Made by a program: the position numbers and the translations under genes. The notes beneath the pieces are model-generated. The model was given only the letters and a program-made list of their open reading frames with translations. It had not been told where the DNA came from and did no database searches. 64,000 bases of DNA from Acanthococcus lagerstroemiae (Eukaryota; Arthropoda; Insecta; Hemiptera; Eriococcidae). Location: NCBI GenBank assembly GCA_031841125.1, contig CM063106.1, positions 40,792,001 through 40,856,000 of the forward strand, in the 5' to 3' direction. Every line of letters starts with the position of its first letter. The first letter of the stretch is position 1. Shown piece after piece: positions 23,656 to 34,924 of this stretch.

Positions 23656-25158
23656 ACCGGGACAGAGTCTTAACAACTTGAGCTCACAAATTTAACTTCC
23701 AATATTTCTGGTTGTAACCTTCGGTGGAACCCCTCTGAAATGACAGCGAAGATTAACTCATAGCTGCTTAAAGAACCTTCTATTTTATATCATTAAAGTT
23801 ACCTTTTCCAATATTTTTAATGGTAATCGCCTATGAATCTTTCTCGGTAGGGGTTACAGTTAATGTCACCTTAGAAATAAATTACGCATATCAATAAACC
23901 CTATATAATCGATACATTAGAGTTCCTAACTCAAATTCTTATGTATTGACTTCGTGTGGATTATTACAAAATAGAGGTGCATTTCGAAATACATACCTAA
24001 CATAAAGATTAAGCAAATCAGAAAACTCTAGAAACAGGATAACTGAGTGAAAAACATAATTTCCTCAGTCGACCTGCTAAAGCCTTATTTTAGAGCCCAC
24101 ACGTGAATCCCCTATACGATTTGGTTCTTTTGGAAAATTTCCTGTCGACTCTTTTGTAGTGTTAAAAAACAATTTTTTGTTTTAGTGGGGTCCCCTGATT
24201 TTTTCTCTTTTTTTGAAAAACCTTATTTGGAAATATCTTAAAAGAAAATTCAATTTTTTCCTCGTACGGAATCATATGGTTAAGTTTCAACCCCGTTACA
24301 AACTCGCCTGAAATCATTCTTTTTTAAAAAAATGTTCGCTACCCGGTTTTACTCCAAAATAAACCACTTTTTCTTACTGGAGCGAAAATTGAGGAAGGAA
24401 AGAAAGAAAAACGATAACAAAGAGTAGAATATGTGCCACCCTATGGCGTTGAGCAATGTAGATCAGAAATAGGGGTCTCTTGTCACTGAATTGATTTTGA
24501 AGTTATTCTCCGCCCAAATTGAACCGCAAGAGGCTAAGATGTCAATAATAAATCGTAAAAATATAACATTGATTAATGCACGTTTCAGCTCCTTCTGAGT
24601 CCGTTGGAAGAGGAAGGGGTTATTCATCGGAAAACAACTTCAAAACTGAATTCAGTAATACTCACCGTGAAAATTTTCCTTCTAAATCAGAACCATCAAT
24701 TTCTTACCCGTCTAATAATTCTAACGTTTTTCTATTTTCGACATGGCCTTTCTTCACACACAGTCAACCGATTTCGTTGCTTAAAAAACCAAATGATAGC
24801 TAAGAAACTGACAGTTTATTTTCATCATACATAATTTTGCCATATAATACTTCGCACGGCAACGATGGAACGAAAATATACACCAATGATGAGCTAAAAT
24901 AATGATAATATAGAATCTGCGTCAATACGCACGACATCAAGTAAACTTTCGTAGTCTCGGAGTGAGCTAATAGTGTGATCTTTTCAGCTTAAACAAGTGA
25001 AGTTAGGGTCTGACCAATAGAAACAGAGATATAGAGCTTTTAGAGGACCAGTCCGTCATCCTTAAATGGTCGCCATTTTTAATTGAACCTCATCTTAGAC
25101 AGTTGGATGAATTTATGATATGTAACTACCCTCTTTCGGGCGGCCCAGACAGAGACGA
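23656..25158. other. No supported gene; diverged repeat shared with 41811
   Basis: About 200 bases from 23688 (TTTAACTTCCAATATTTCTG) resemble 41811 onward (TTTAACATTCAATATTTCAG), including GGTTGTAACCT and TGGAACC blocks. Otherwise only short chance frames are present. Confidence 0.35.
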
Positions 25159-25400
25159 TTGACTTTCAGTTGGGGGGGGGGGGACAATTTGGAGATTTTT
25201 CAATCAAAATATTTTTTAGTTGGAAAAAAAAGGAATAAACAAACTAATAACGTTCTTAGAAAATTAAAAATTAAAATAAACAGCTTCAAAATTTGCCGAA
25301 TGCCAAATTATTTGGGGTGTTTCAACCCCCCTGTAATTTCGTCTCTCAAAATGCAGATTAGAACCTTACTCCCCCCCCCCGACCACTCACATTTACGCAC
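25159..25400 (+). repeat. AT-rich dispersed repeat family, copy A
   Basis: It shares ordered blocks with 62990-63310: GACTTTCAGTT, a G run, TTTTTCAATCAAAATATTTT, an AGCTTCAAAATTT block, a GGTGTTTCA-C-run block, and AATGCAGATTRGAACCTTA ending in CACATTTRCGCACA. The family is unclassified. The open frame of 110 codons at 25159-25491 spans it and is not supported as a gene. Confidence 0.6.
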
Positions 25401-25807
25401 ATTTTCATTCTTATGGGAAAAACACATTGAGTTCAGATTTCTGTCCCAGACTAATCTTCCCTTCTATATTCACCAGGATCAAAGCCCGTAAATTAAACAA
25501 TAGAACATGGCTACCGAATTTAGCTTGTGACATTGGAAAATAAGTCTTTTGCTTTCGTTCAACTTTCTCAAATTTCAGGCTTTAGGTCAAACAGAGAATC
25601 TACAGTAAAAACAGAATAATCATTGAAATACGAAATTCATCGTTTGCTACCGACCTTCAGATTTTCGAAATGTCTTCTACATTTCAGCTTTGTTTCAGCC
25701 TTTAAGATAAAGTTCGATATTCAGCTTGAAACCTTCGGCTTTTGACTGACTAATCTTTGACATGAGTCCAGGGTACTCCATTTTCAGAAACGAAATTTGG
25801 CATTCAG

Positions 25808-25985
25808 TTCGGGGAGGTGAAGAAGAAAAATTTGCCGACAAATATTTTTTGCAAACTAAAATTTCGCTGGTTTTTTAATCGAAATATTTTTTAATTGAAA
25901 GAAACAAAAACAAAAAAAAAACATTCATAAAAAATGAAAAATTCAAATGAACAATTTCAAAACTTGCCGACTGCCAAAATGCAAT
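25808..25985 (+). repeat. AT-rich dispersed repeat family, copy B (partial)
   Basis: It shares with the 62990 copy the blocks AAATTTGCCGACAAA, TCGAAATATTTTTTAATTGA and AAATGAAAAATTCAAATGAA. It lacks the C-run and the downstream blocks. Confidence 0.5.
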
Positions 25986-27496
25986 GCTGCCAAATTATGT
26001 GCGTTTAATTCCACTGAGAGTGCTAGCCTCATTACTTAGGGCAGCCCTCGTGTATTTTTACAATCGACTCGAACATTTTCTGCTAGTTTGGTCAGAATTA
26101 GACAATCAAAAACAAAAAGTGTCATTTGTGGTTCGTATTGTATGGAATGACCCGCAGATAATTTTATAATTTCTTGTCCAAACATCGGGGACAACTTCCC
26201 CATATTGTCTCGTCTTGCTTCCTCCTTCCACATCCCAACATTGATGGTAATATAACCCATACCAGGTCTTTCAATCACAGTCACGAAATAACCCGTTAGT
26301 CAGTAATAGCTCAGCTCGACGGTTTGTGCCTCCCAATTTCTATTTGTCTATATTAACCGGAATAACCGAGTGCCTGGGGTAATGCAAATGGCTTCGGCAT
26401 TCGAATTTCAAGTTCAATTCGCTATGAAAAAAAAAGTTTCGCAATAAATAAATAGCAAATTTTAGCTTCTCGTTCGTGTATGTTTTCTCCTTTCACTGGG
26501 AGAACGGTGGTTTTTTTGTTTTGTTTTTTTTTGCTACACCCAGCCGGTCGTCGGTTCTTTGTCCACATCATTGGTTAGATTTTTAATTATTGTACGAGTG
26601 TTTTGTGCGAGCGCGTAGTCCGAAAGGTGAACAATCATATTGTTCAAGTTCAAGGGCCCAAAGGTGAATTAACTTTTCCGAAGAGAACTTTCCTCGTTTA
26701 TACCTAAGTTCGCTGAATTATTAACTGATTCGTTAACTTTAATCAGGAACATTAAAATTTTATACAACGCGCGGAAGAATTTTGACGATTTCAACGGGGA
26801 AGACGCGGTTGTAAAAACGAAAACAACTTAATTGGACCCGATAAGAAGCTGGAAAAGCAGCGGGAAAATGTTACCTAATAGCTCGTCTCCTTCTTTTATT
26901 AAACGACTCGAGTGCTCGTGAAGTCTCTCTCGATAAGTAGACTATAAATATAAGTACCGGGGCCAGAATATGTAAAAGTGTTTTCATTCTAATATTTCAG
27001 CTTTGGAAGAAAATGTCACATTAAAACCCAGAAATGTTGATTATATCTACTGTACCTTTGTCGCTATATTACGTGAGTTAACAATGTAATCGGAGGTATG
27101 CAAGGGAGAATTGATGAAAGTGGTTCGTGCTGAATGTTAACAACTGAAGCGTCTGTTGGTGTCTGATGTGCACTGGTGTCATAATTCATGGCAGCTTTAA
27201 TGAGATATACTATTTCATTCGACTCATATAATATGTATAAGTACGTTTTATGCCATCTGAGATACAACTGAAGATTCTTCTTCAATTTTGAGTGTATAAT
27301 GGCTCGCAAAAGTATTCTATCCCATCTAAATATTATATTGTACGTATAGAATTTGAGTGTTCATGAACAACAACCATTCTGTAGAAATAACACAGTCGTT
27401 ACTCTGAGCGATTTTTCAGCTCGAAGTAAAATACAGTCACGAGACCCATCAGTGACGTAAAGTACCGCAGAAAAGGAAGATTAGAGCTTCCTATCA
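25986..27496. other. No supported gene
   Basis: Short open frames on both strands, the longest about 82 codons, show no recognisable domain. A T-rich, G-interrupted run lies near 26511-26532. Confidence 0.45.
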
Positions 27497-27644
27497 TAGT
27501 GGCATAGCCAGCCTAGTGTTCGAGGAGGGGGTCTGGTCTTGACCAAAGGGAATATTAGAAGGGGTGCTAAAATTATAAAAACCTTACTCGACGAAGTCGT
27601 AAGGGGTCCAGAGCTCCTGATCCCCTCTTGACTACGCCACTGGG
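27497..27644. mobile_element. hAT-type MITE, 148 bp, with 8-bp TSD
   Basis: The left end is TAGTGGCATAGCCAG; the right end is CTACGCCACTGGG, i.e. CAGTGGCGTAG in reverse. The unit is flanked by identical octamers TCCTATCA at 27489-27496 and 27645-27652. Eight-base target duplications and CAGTGGCGTAG-type ends point to the hAT superfamily. It is noncoding. Related copies: 47676, 50656, 56601. Confidence 0.75.
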
Positions 27645-28329
27645 TCCTATCAGCCGGACTAGAAACATGTGAGATGCGAACTTAGTTTCTTAGAGTCACA
27701 GTTGCTATTATTTTTGTTTAAATCTTCATAATGCCCTTCAGAGGCGGGTTTAAGGCAAAAGATCCAGTCAGCAATGTTCTAAAGCAGCCACCATTTTTAC
27801 GGTAAAGAAATGCGCGTAAATTTGAATACACCTCCCTCAAAAGAAGTCAGAATATTTTGGTTGAGCCCATTACGGGTGAAAGTCGTGCCATTTAAGCAGG
27901 GGCCTGTTGAGGATTTCTCAAATTTTCGATTTCAGCACCGTTCACGTTTTCTTCACTCCGTTGAAAACTACGTCATGTAAGTTCAATAACTTTGTTGACG
28001 ATGATATATAATGGCAAAATGTACTTAGCTAGAAACGATATCTGCGGTGCCTTGTAAAAGAAGAGAAGAAAAATTCCGAACATCATACGTGCATTAGGTT
28101 TTTCTTAAGGTTCAAAGCTGAATTTTCAAATAGCACGTACAATATTTCTCCAGAAATATGAGAAGTGTAAACGGACTAGACGCAATGATAGAAATTGAAA
28201 GGCCTGCTGGAAAAACTGCTTTCCTTCACGAAGGCCCTTTTTCGGAAAATAGCTCATTGGATTCGTCAAAGCCTGCTGAGTACCTGTAAGAATTTCACCT
28301 ACATTGTGAGACGATATTCATAGCTACCG

Positions 28330-28346
28330 CTCTACATTTTTGCAAT
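28330..28346. repeat. Target-site duplication of the RTE-like insertion, left copy
   Basis: CTCTACATTTTTGCAAT here matches CTCTGCATTTTTGCAAT at 29524-29540 in 16 of 17 positions. The two copies exactly bracket the LINE at 28347-29523. Confidence 0.85.
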
Positions 28347-29523
28347 CAATCAATCAATCAATCAAGCTTTATTTTTTAATAAGTACATACTGACAATAAA
28401 GTGCGTACTCGGGGCCTTAGAATCGGGCAAAAGCCTCCCCTAGCCTGCTCCACTCTTTGCGGTCTTGGGCAATCCTTTGAAAGGTACTATGTCCTAGCAG
28501 CCTGCCGAAGCCGTCCCTCCATCTGGTCCTCTCTGTTTACCTTGCCTTCTTGTTTCCGTATTGTACCAAAAGGTCAATTTGTACGTCCAATGGTTGTCCT
28601 GCAGTCTTGCTACGTGACCACCCCAACTCCATTTTTTATTTTTTAGCAGCTGTACAGCACATTTATTGTTTTTTAATTTAAATTTGATAGTTGAGATTTT
28701 GATGTGGTCTTTTTTCTTGATATTTAAAATTGATCTTTCCATCAAATTTTGAGTAGTTCTAATTTTTTGTATCATTTTTTTGAAAAAGTCCAAGTTTTGG
28801 AACCATACGTTAGAGTTGGGAGGACACATGCGTTGAAGATTTCGCTTTTAGATCGAAGTGGAAAGGAACCTTTTAAAATGAATTTTCGAGACCAGAATTT
28901 ATTCCAAGTAAGGGTTATTCTGCGTTCAATTTCTTCCTCTTGAGATTTGTTGCATGAAATTTTTTGGCCCAGGTATATTACGCTCTCCCCCCTTTTATTT
29001 TTTCTTCGTTTATTTTAATGTCATTGGTTCTGTTTTGGTTATTTATTATTTTAGTTTTGACTAGATTCATGCTAAGACCTGCAGTCAACCCGTTTCTGTC
29101 CAGTTCCCGTATCATGTTTTCTAATTCTTCTTTGTTTCTTGCTATCAGCACTACATCATCAGCAAAGCGTAAATGATTCAAGTGTTCCCCGTTAATCTTT
29201 ATACCATTTTTTTCCCCATCCAAATTTCTGAAAACTTCCTCTAGACCACATAGTTGAATAATAATGGAGATAAAGGGTCTCCCTGCCTTACTCCCCTTTG
29301 GATCGGAAAATAATTTCCAACTACATCTGTTACAATTCTACTTTCTAACCCCTCGTACATTTCCTTGATAATTTTGATAAAAATTTCCGGAACCCCTTGA
29401 TTTTCTAGTTCTGACAGCAAGAATTTATGGTTAAGTGAGTCGAAGGCTTTGGCAAAGTCTATGAAGGCCAGATGGAGTTCAACCTGATATTCATTACATT
29501 TCTCGATTAACTGGTTAATGGCG
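28347..29523 (-). mobile_element. 5'-truncated RTE-like non-LTR retrotransposon
   Basis: Read on the minus strand, the copy begins inside the reverse transcriptase palm (AINQLIEKCNEY near 29523) and carries the first catalytic block (LAFIDFAKAFDSLNH), RGVRQGDPLSPLLFNY and the FADD box (29155-29166). The connection and C-terminal part follow, with W-SWGGHVARLQDNHW as is usual for RTE-type elements. A one-base deletion after LLFNYVV (near 29240) and another near 28978 break the frame. The 3' end is AATAAAGCTTGA followed by (TTGA)n repeats at 28347-28366, the short-repeat tail typical of RTE elements. Seventeen-base target duplications flank it. It is a dead-on-arrival, 1.2-kb insertion; the endonuclease is missing by 5' truncation. 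Confidence 0.9.
28978..29523 (-). pseudogene. RTE-like reverse transcriptase fragment
   Basis: This is the palm/thumb part of the enzyme that copies element RNA into DNA at the nicked target. The catalytic aspartates are visible in FIDFAKAFD and FADDVVLIA. One frameshift separates these two blocks, so no functional protein can be made. The segment from 28978 down to about 28430 encodes the C-terminal region in a third frame. Confidence 0.8.
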
Positions 29524-29540
29524 CTCTGCATTTTTGCAAT
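29524..29540. repeat. Target-site duplication of the RTE-like insertion, right copy
   Basis: CTCTGCATTTTTGCAAT is the partner of 28330-28346, with one substitution. Confidence 0.85.
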
Positions 29541-30845
29541 AGGCACTACAAACATTAAACGCGTTTTCCTCGAAACTGTAATTTTCGCAGAAGGCCCTTT
29601 TCCAGCAGACCTTTCAATCCGGATCTGTAATGATATCTCAAGAATTTCCGAACCGAGGTTTAAAAATTCGATCCGGAGACGTATTGCCAAAAATCATTAA
29701 CCCTAGTCAACGAAATTAGAGTTGAAATTATCGATTCGAATACGTATTAATCAAAATATTTTGAATTCTGAGTTGAATTCCGTTCAGTCGAGTGCGTTTT
29801 TTAACTTCCAACTTTCGCCCAGTGGGATTAATTTTTCACTTTCATGGTCGTATAAATTCGTGTAAATGGTGCACAACCGAACTGATTAATTTCTCATTTT
29901 CTCGTTACGTTTTTAGACTAACGACGGATATTAATGTTTGTCGTTATGTTCGAGTCAAAAGAACACAGGGAACACAGAGACAAAGTGACTTAGATTTGTA
30001 ACTGAAAGACGTTTGTAAAATTTTTTAATATAATTAAAATTTAATCTAGTTAACGTTCTCCAGAGTAGGTCAAAGTTTAGGCAGGAAATTGTCCCTTTAG
30101 TATTGACGTAACTCCCCACCCCTCCTACGTCTAAACAATCTAACATACTCGATATTTTACGTCAAGGCTCCTAAAAAAAGGTCAGATAATCCGAAAAAGA
30201 TCAGACGATTTCGCTGCGAGCTTTTTGTGTGCTAGAAAAGACCGCCCGACTCTGGCAAGGGCCCTGCTTCTTAGAGAAAGGTCTGATGACGTTAATGTGG
30301 TCCCACGAATTTGGGCCATTTTTGTTGTTTTCTAGATAGCCGGGGGCCTAGAGAGGCCTACCGTTTGAGAGCAGGATCCAGTAAGTAAATGTTTGTCTGC
30401 TGTGCTGTTAAATCTGTTACTGATACACTCGACCTAAAAGTTATATTTTAGCCTTGCCCCCTCCCCCCCCCCTAAAAAAAGACAACATGATACGAAAAAT
30501 TATTGATGAATGTTTAAATTGGGGCTCTATACCCTAGGAGTTGAAAACTTGGAATGACCAGGGGCCTTCGAACGTTTTTTTCGGAGGAGAATCGTGGTTG
30601 TACAGAAATTTAGGCCCGCAAAAAAACAAGATTTTCGTCCCTAAAATCTAAGTCAACAAGCAAATATCTCATAAAATTCGGTTATAGGATCTCTCATAGC
30701 GCCTTTTTATCTACTTTTCTCAACAGTTTCTGAATATTTTTCTTTCTTTGTGTGTAGATGATACTCCATTTTTTGTAGGAGAGAAGAGGAGGATACACCT
30801 CGTAACCCCTGTTCTAAAGCCACGGTGGACGATTAAAATACTGCA
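29541..30845. other. No supported gene
   Basis: Chance-length open frames only. A C-run near 30461-30471 is the one low-complexity feature. Confidence 0.45.
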
Positions 30846-31172
30846 TGAGATTCTTCCAAGCTTAATCGCAAAAGTACATTCTCAGAGAGTTCTTCGACGT
30901 TTGGTTGAAATTCTTCATAACTACTGTAAAACTCTTTAGCACTCTTCTAAACTCGTTTCAGACTATTCCAAATCAGACTGATACGTTTTAAGAGCTCATT
31001 TAACGTGCTTAAACTGTTTCAATAACATTTCAGACCTCTTTATGACTCAAAATTATTAAATTTTCCAGAATCGTCTAGATTCTTCCAGAATGGATACAGA
31101 CATTTTCGGACTTTTTCAGACCTGTTTAAGATTCTTCATATTTTTCTAGAGATATTTAGAAAGTTTTATTTA
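30846..31172. repeat. 10-bp periodic degenerate array, forward orientation
   Basis: This is the clearest of the periodic arrays. Successive units read GATTCTTCCA, GAATGGATACA, GACATTTTCG, GACTTTTTCA, GACCTGTTTA, AGATTCTTCA, TATTTTTCTA, GAGATATTTA, with similar units back to 30846. The rough consensus is GACTCTTTCA with a period of 10-11 bases. It is followed, in reverse orientation, by the array at 31390-32346. Confidence 0.65.
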
Positions 31173-31389
31173 AGAAGTTGTACAATGATCTGAAACAGTC
31201 TTTAAGAAGCCTAAGAAAGTCCTAAAATGCGTGAACTTGTCAACTGAGCATTGAAATTGCCTACTTGCCAACTCTGAAGAATTTAGATTAGGTAAGGGAC
31301 GAGTTGCCTTCTCACCATGACCCCATGATGACGGCCCTGCTAGGATTTTCAACGTCTATATCACCGCGTTAAAGTCAAGTTAGGGTCGT

Positions 31390-31508
31390 TAAACAGGATT
31401 AACATTTTTTTAACGAAGTTTTGAAGAGCCTTGAAGAGCGTTACAGAAGTCTCGAAAAGTCCTACGGAATCCTTAATAATTCAGGGAAAATCTTGAAAAG
31501 TCTCATAT
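31390..31508. repeat. 10-11 bp periodic array, reverse orientation, left part
   Basis: Units read GAAGTTTTGA, AGAGCCTTGA, AGAGCGTTACA, GAAGTCTCGA, AAAGTCCTAC, GGAATCCTTA, AAAGTCTCATA, i.e. the reverse complement of the unit at 30846-31172. The array is interrupted by the GC-rich block 31510-32058 and resumes afterwards. Confidence 0.55.
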
Positions 31509-31509
31509 G

Positions 31510-32058
31510 TGTAGATGAGATGATGAAGAGTGAAGCAGTTGGAACCGGATGTCGGCCTTTGTCTCGGCCACCATGAAGAGGAAGATGCAGGCGGAGTGGT
31601 CGAGGCAGAGGGCTGACGACGAACCAAGCTCGGCCCATACCATCGAATAGGACAACTCTGTACCATCCTAGGAGAACTGTTGCAGCTGCTGCGCCCCCCC
31701 CCCCATCAGGACTCCCCCGCCGTCACGATCTGCCCGCGTCGCTACGCATACCAAGACGAGGAGGTGAGGGATGAGTAAAGAGGAAGCATGTCCGACTGTG
31801 GGATGACCTGAATTCCAGGCTAGTGCTCCTGGGGAGCGCGAACCTCGGTCAGTAGGGAACCCCATAGTGACTCTGGCAGGGCGCGCACACCGGAAACGGC
31901 ACGGCGAAATAGGGGTTGGGGCGGCCTCAAAGCGTCCCTCCGGCGACTGATGCGATACTCGAAAGGGTACTTTCCGGGGCCGGGGGTACGATGTCTCATG
32001 AGCTACTTTGGCATGCGTGCATCGCCATACGTCCCACCACACCATATGCCTGGAATAA
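31510..32058 (-). repeat. GC-rich block inserted in the periodic array, contains dispersed repeat copy 2
   Basis: About 550 bases of GC-rich sequence sit inside the AT-rich periodic array. The end at about 31938-32046 is the reverse complement of the repeat at 23551-23655 (shared GGCATGCGTGCATCGCCATA, GTCCCACCACA, ACTCGAAAGGGTACTTTCC). The minus-strand frame of 125 codons at 31668-32045 is Arg/Pro/Ser-rich and typical of chance frames in GC-rich DNA. It looks like an inserted element of unknown class. No terminal repeats or duplications are obvious. Confidence 0.5.
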
Positions 32059-32346
32059 TCTTCCGCAGGTCTGGAAGCATATTGAAGTCTCTTATTAGAA
32101 CTTGGATATTATTTCTGAATAGGTCGGATGTGTAAAACATATCAGAACCTGGAAAAATTCTAAACCAGTTTGGAAAAGCCTCAAGAAGTGTTAGAGTCTT
32201 GCATCCTTGAATGAAGTTCGAAAGAGTCTTAAGCAATTCTCAAATAGTCGACAGTCCTAAAGAGTCTCACATAAGCCTTAAAGATTCTGATTGAGTCTTA
32301 AACTTGTCCGGAAAAAAAGTTCTATTAAAACCTAGAATAGTCTTGT
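32059..32346. repeat. 10-11 bp periodic array, reverse orientation, right part
   Basis: Units include GTCCTAAAGA, GTCTCACATAA, GCCTTAAAGA, TTCTGATTGA, GTCTTAAACT, and earlier AGAGTCTTGCA and AGAGTCTTAAG. It continues the series at 31390-31508. Confidence 0.55.
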
Positions 32347-33525
32347 CGTGAAAGAATCTACCGACAAAAGAGTCCCAAAACGTTGGTAATGCAGTACAAT
32401 CAACGTTACTGGCTCTATTGCACAACTGAATATGGTGTGAAATTCTTGAATCTTAAATAGGTACACGATTCCTGAGACAGCGTTAAGTAGATGCGGATTG
32501 TGTGGAGTTCTTGAGGAGGGGAGGGGGCCTAACAGACTGATGTAACACCTAGAGCACACAGAAAATAAACTGAGCCTCCTTCCCCGTGGAAAAATTAAAA
32601 TTTTAAAAATACAGATGCAAAATATTCGTATAGATTTGCAATAGTTGAACTACAGACCATAAGAGAACTATAAGGAGGTACTAAGAGGTGACCCCCCCCC
32701 CTCCAAGATCAACTTAACTCCTCGGAATCCATTAGGAATCTATTTTTAGTAGGGGAGGAGGACCAAAATCGACTTTCTGGACAGGACAGCCACCCTAACC
32801 TCAAAATGTACACCTGATATTGCCATTTACAGTGACCCGAACTCTGTTTTAAAAATAACCGACTGTCCTTTTAAGAACTACTTACCCAAAAACACATCAG
32901 AACTACCCGTCAGAGTAATCACTAAAATGGAATTCTGAGAACTTTAATTTTAAATTAAAATCACTCTATTCGGGCTTCGTAGCCGATTTAGCTCATTAGG
33001 TAGAAAAAGTACCGGTATACTTGTTTCGTGTATAATGACTTTATCACGAAACAGCTATGATGAGCCTCTTGAAGTGTACTTCACCTCTTTTATATCACCG
33101 CGACGTTTATCTCTAATCAGGCGAACCAAAAGAAGCTGCGAAATTACGTGACACTGTTGCGAATGCAATGGGACCTGCAGAGAAGCACCAGACAGAAACA
33201 GCGATCACTTTTCGGAATACTGCTCGTACTAATTTTATGTAAATTAAGCTGGGCTACTTCGGAGCCAATTGAAAAATGCATCGGCCGGTTGCTAAATGGA
33301 GAGTAATTGGTTATTGATGTAATGAAATGCCAAAATGGTTCGCGCATCGTGAACTGAATCTGGATTAGGAGGAACAGCATCGTGTTGTAACGCGGATGCT
33401 GTACACAAATTATACCGATGTGTTACTGTACGGTGTCTTTTTCTTCATAGTCAAGTCTACTGGAAGCTAACTTCGTGATAGAAGATCATTGTTGGGATTA
33501 TGATTCATCAGTAGGGCCTACTTTT
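32347..33525. other. No supported gene; one hairpin at 33028-33058
   Basis: TGTTTCGTG (33029) and CACGAAACA (33052) can form a 9-bp stem. TTTAGCTCATTAGGTAGA just before it (near 32988) resembles a tRNA A box, but no matching B box follows at tRNA spacing. No coding signal was found. Confidence 0.4.
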
Positions 33526-34013
33526 GAAGGGCAGTTCCGAGTTTAGTCCCGTTGACCTCTTTTTGACTGAGTTTAGTCCGCAGTGATGTCCGAGTTTAGT
33601 CCCTCAGCTATTGCATCGTCATGAAAAAATAGGAAAAAAGAAATTACATTCAGCGTGGGGGGAGGGGAGCTTAAAGGAAATACGTTTTAAATATTTCAGG
33701 TGTGTCATCTCCTATTTTACGCCGCGTCATGAGAACTCCTATACTCGACTCCTTGTCAATACCGTTACGTCTCCTCTGTGGACGGTGTATGTCGAACATT
33801 TTCCCATAAACGTCACATTCTAATCGTCAATATTTCTCATTTCTGAATTATGACTTCTTCATTGTGTTAGCAGCACTATAGTTTGTTTCACGAAAGAAAC
33901 ACCCACAGACATACAAAGTAGCCTCGTACCTCTACTCGCAGGCGCCTATAAAGTTATCGGACTAAACTCGGTTGCGACATTACCCTTTCAGGACTAAATT
34001 CGGATGCAGCTCT
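33526..34013. mobile_element. 0.49-kb TIR element with iterated GAGTTTAGTCC motif
   Basis: CGAGTTTAGTCC occurs at 33538 and 33591, with TGAGTTTAGTCC at 33568. The inverted forms GGACTAAACTCG and GGACTAAATTCG lie at 33959 and 33991. The outer ends (GGGCAGTTCCGAGTTTAGTCC and, reversed, GAGCTGCATCCGAATTTAG) match over most positions. The inside is noncoding. The plan, a terminal motif repeated inward, is that of the elements at 13000 and 14187. Confidence 0.55.
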
Positions 34014-34924
34014 TTCGAAAATTACCCGACGAAAATTTTACTGGCAGACTCGTCCGTCCTTTATTCGTTGTCATTGTGGTGACTCTCCCAAACTCACAGA
34101 TAATGTTGGACGCAGTTATGAATATAAATCGCATCGATGTTATGTTACATTACCGCAAGCTACAGAGGCGGTTAAATGTTCAAGGTTATACAGGACCGTT
34201 TGTTTAATCGAGAATTTATCTGGAGCTGAAGCTTGTGGTCCCTCATCCCTCGTTCTCGCTTGGCTAGTTCCAGCGTATCTTCGTTGGAGATATAAGGGCA
34301 GACGCGTTTGAAGCCGTGTCAGTAATATAGGTCAATATTTGTTCTGCGTATTATCAGACAGGCCGGTGGATTGAAATGAGGAATAGGCACCACAGAGGGA
34401 AGTAATCCCACACTGGTCAGCCCAACGCAGAGGAGTTCAATGCCACAGTCCTCTCCCACGCAAATCTGATTTTTTTCAGCTTTTATGCTTCTTCATAATT
34501 TTTCCTGGACTATGCAATCAACCCACTCGCTCCCACCTAGTAATTTCATCATAATTACAGGCGGGCTTGGCGAAGAGGCGCTCGTAGGGCTGAGTTTCAT
34601 TAGAAGATTGACTTATCCACACCCCTCCACCAAAAAAGTTTGAAAATACGTGAGAATCTAGAAAGAGGTTAACGTCGACTTTTTGGACTGGATAACCCCC
34701 GACTTCCACAGACTTTATAACTACGATCTATTTATGATCTTGCACCGCTCTTCGGCACACATGAAAATTTAAAAAGAAAATGAATAAGACATCAAGAAAA
34801 AGTCTTTTAAGTAGGCGCCATGGGAAATGAGATTCCATTTCATTCATTTGCGTGTGAGGTGGCGCCGTATGCGCCGAGTGCTTAGACTTTGCAGTCCATT
34901 GCACTATCCTCAAGTTGCTGTTAA
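34014..34924. other. No supported gene
   Basis: Only chance-length frames were seen. The sequence leads into the 3' end of the minus-strand LINE at 34925. Confidence 0.45.

Noticed and set aside
28346..28366. (CAAT)n tract first read as an ordinary microsatellite or short CRISPR-like repeat
   Set aside because: It is the short-repeat 3' tail of the RTE-like element, directly next to the target duplication.
31668..32045. 125-codon Arg/Pro-rich minus-strand frame
   Set aside because: Frames of this kind arise by chance in GC-rich DNA. Part of it falls in a dispersed repeat also found at 23551.
32985..33058. TTTAGCTCATTAGGTAGA, a tRNA A-box-like sequence followed by a hairpin
   Set aside because: No T arm or B box follows at tRNA spacing; at most a tRNA-derived fragment.
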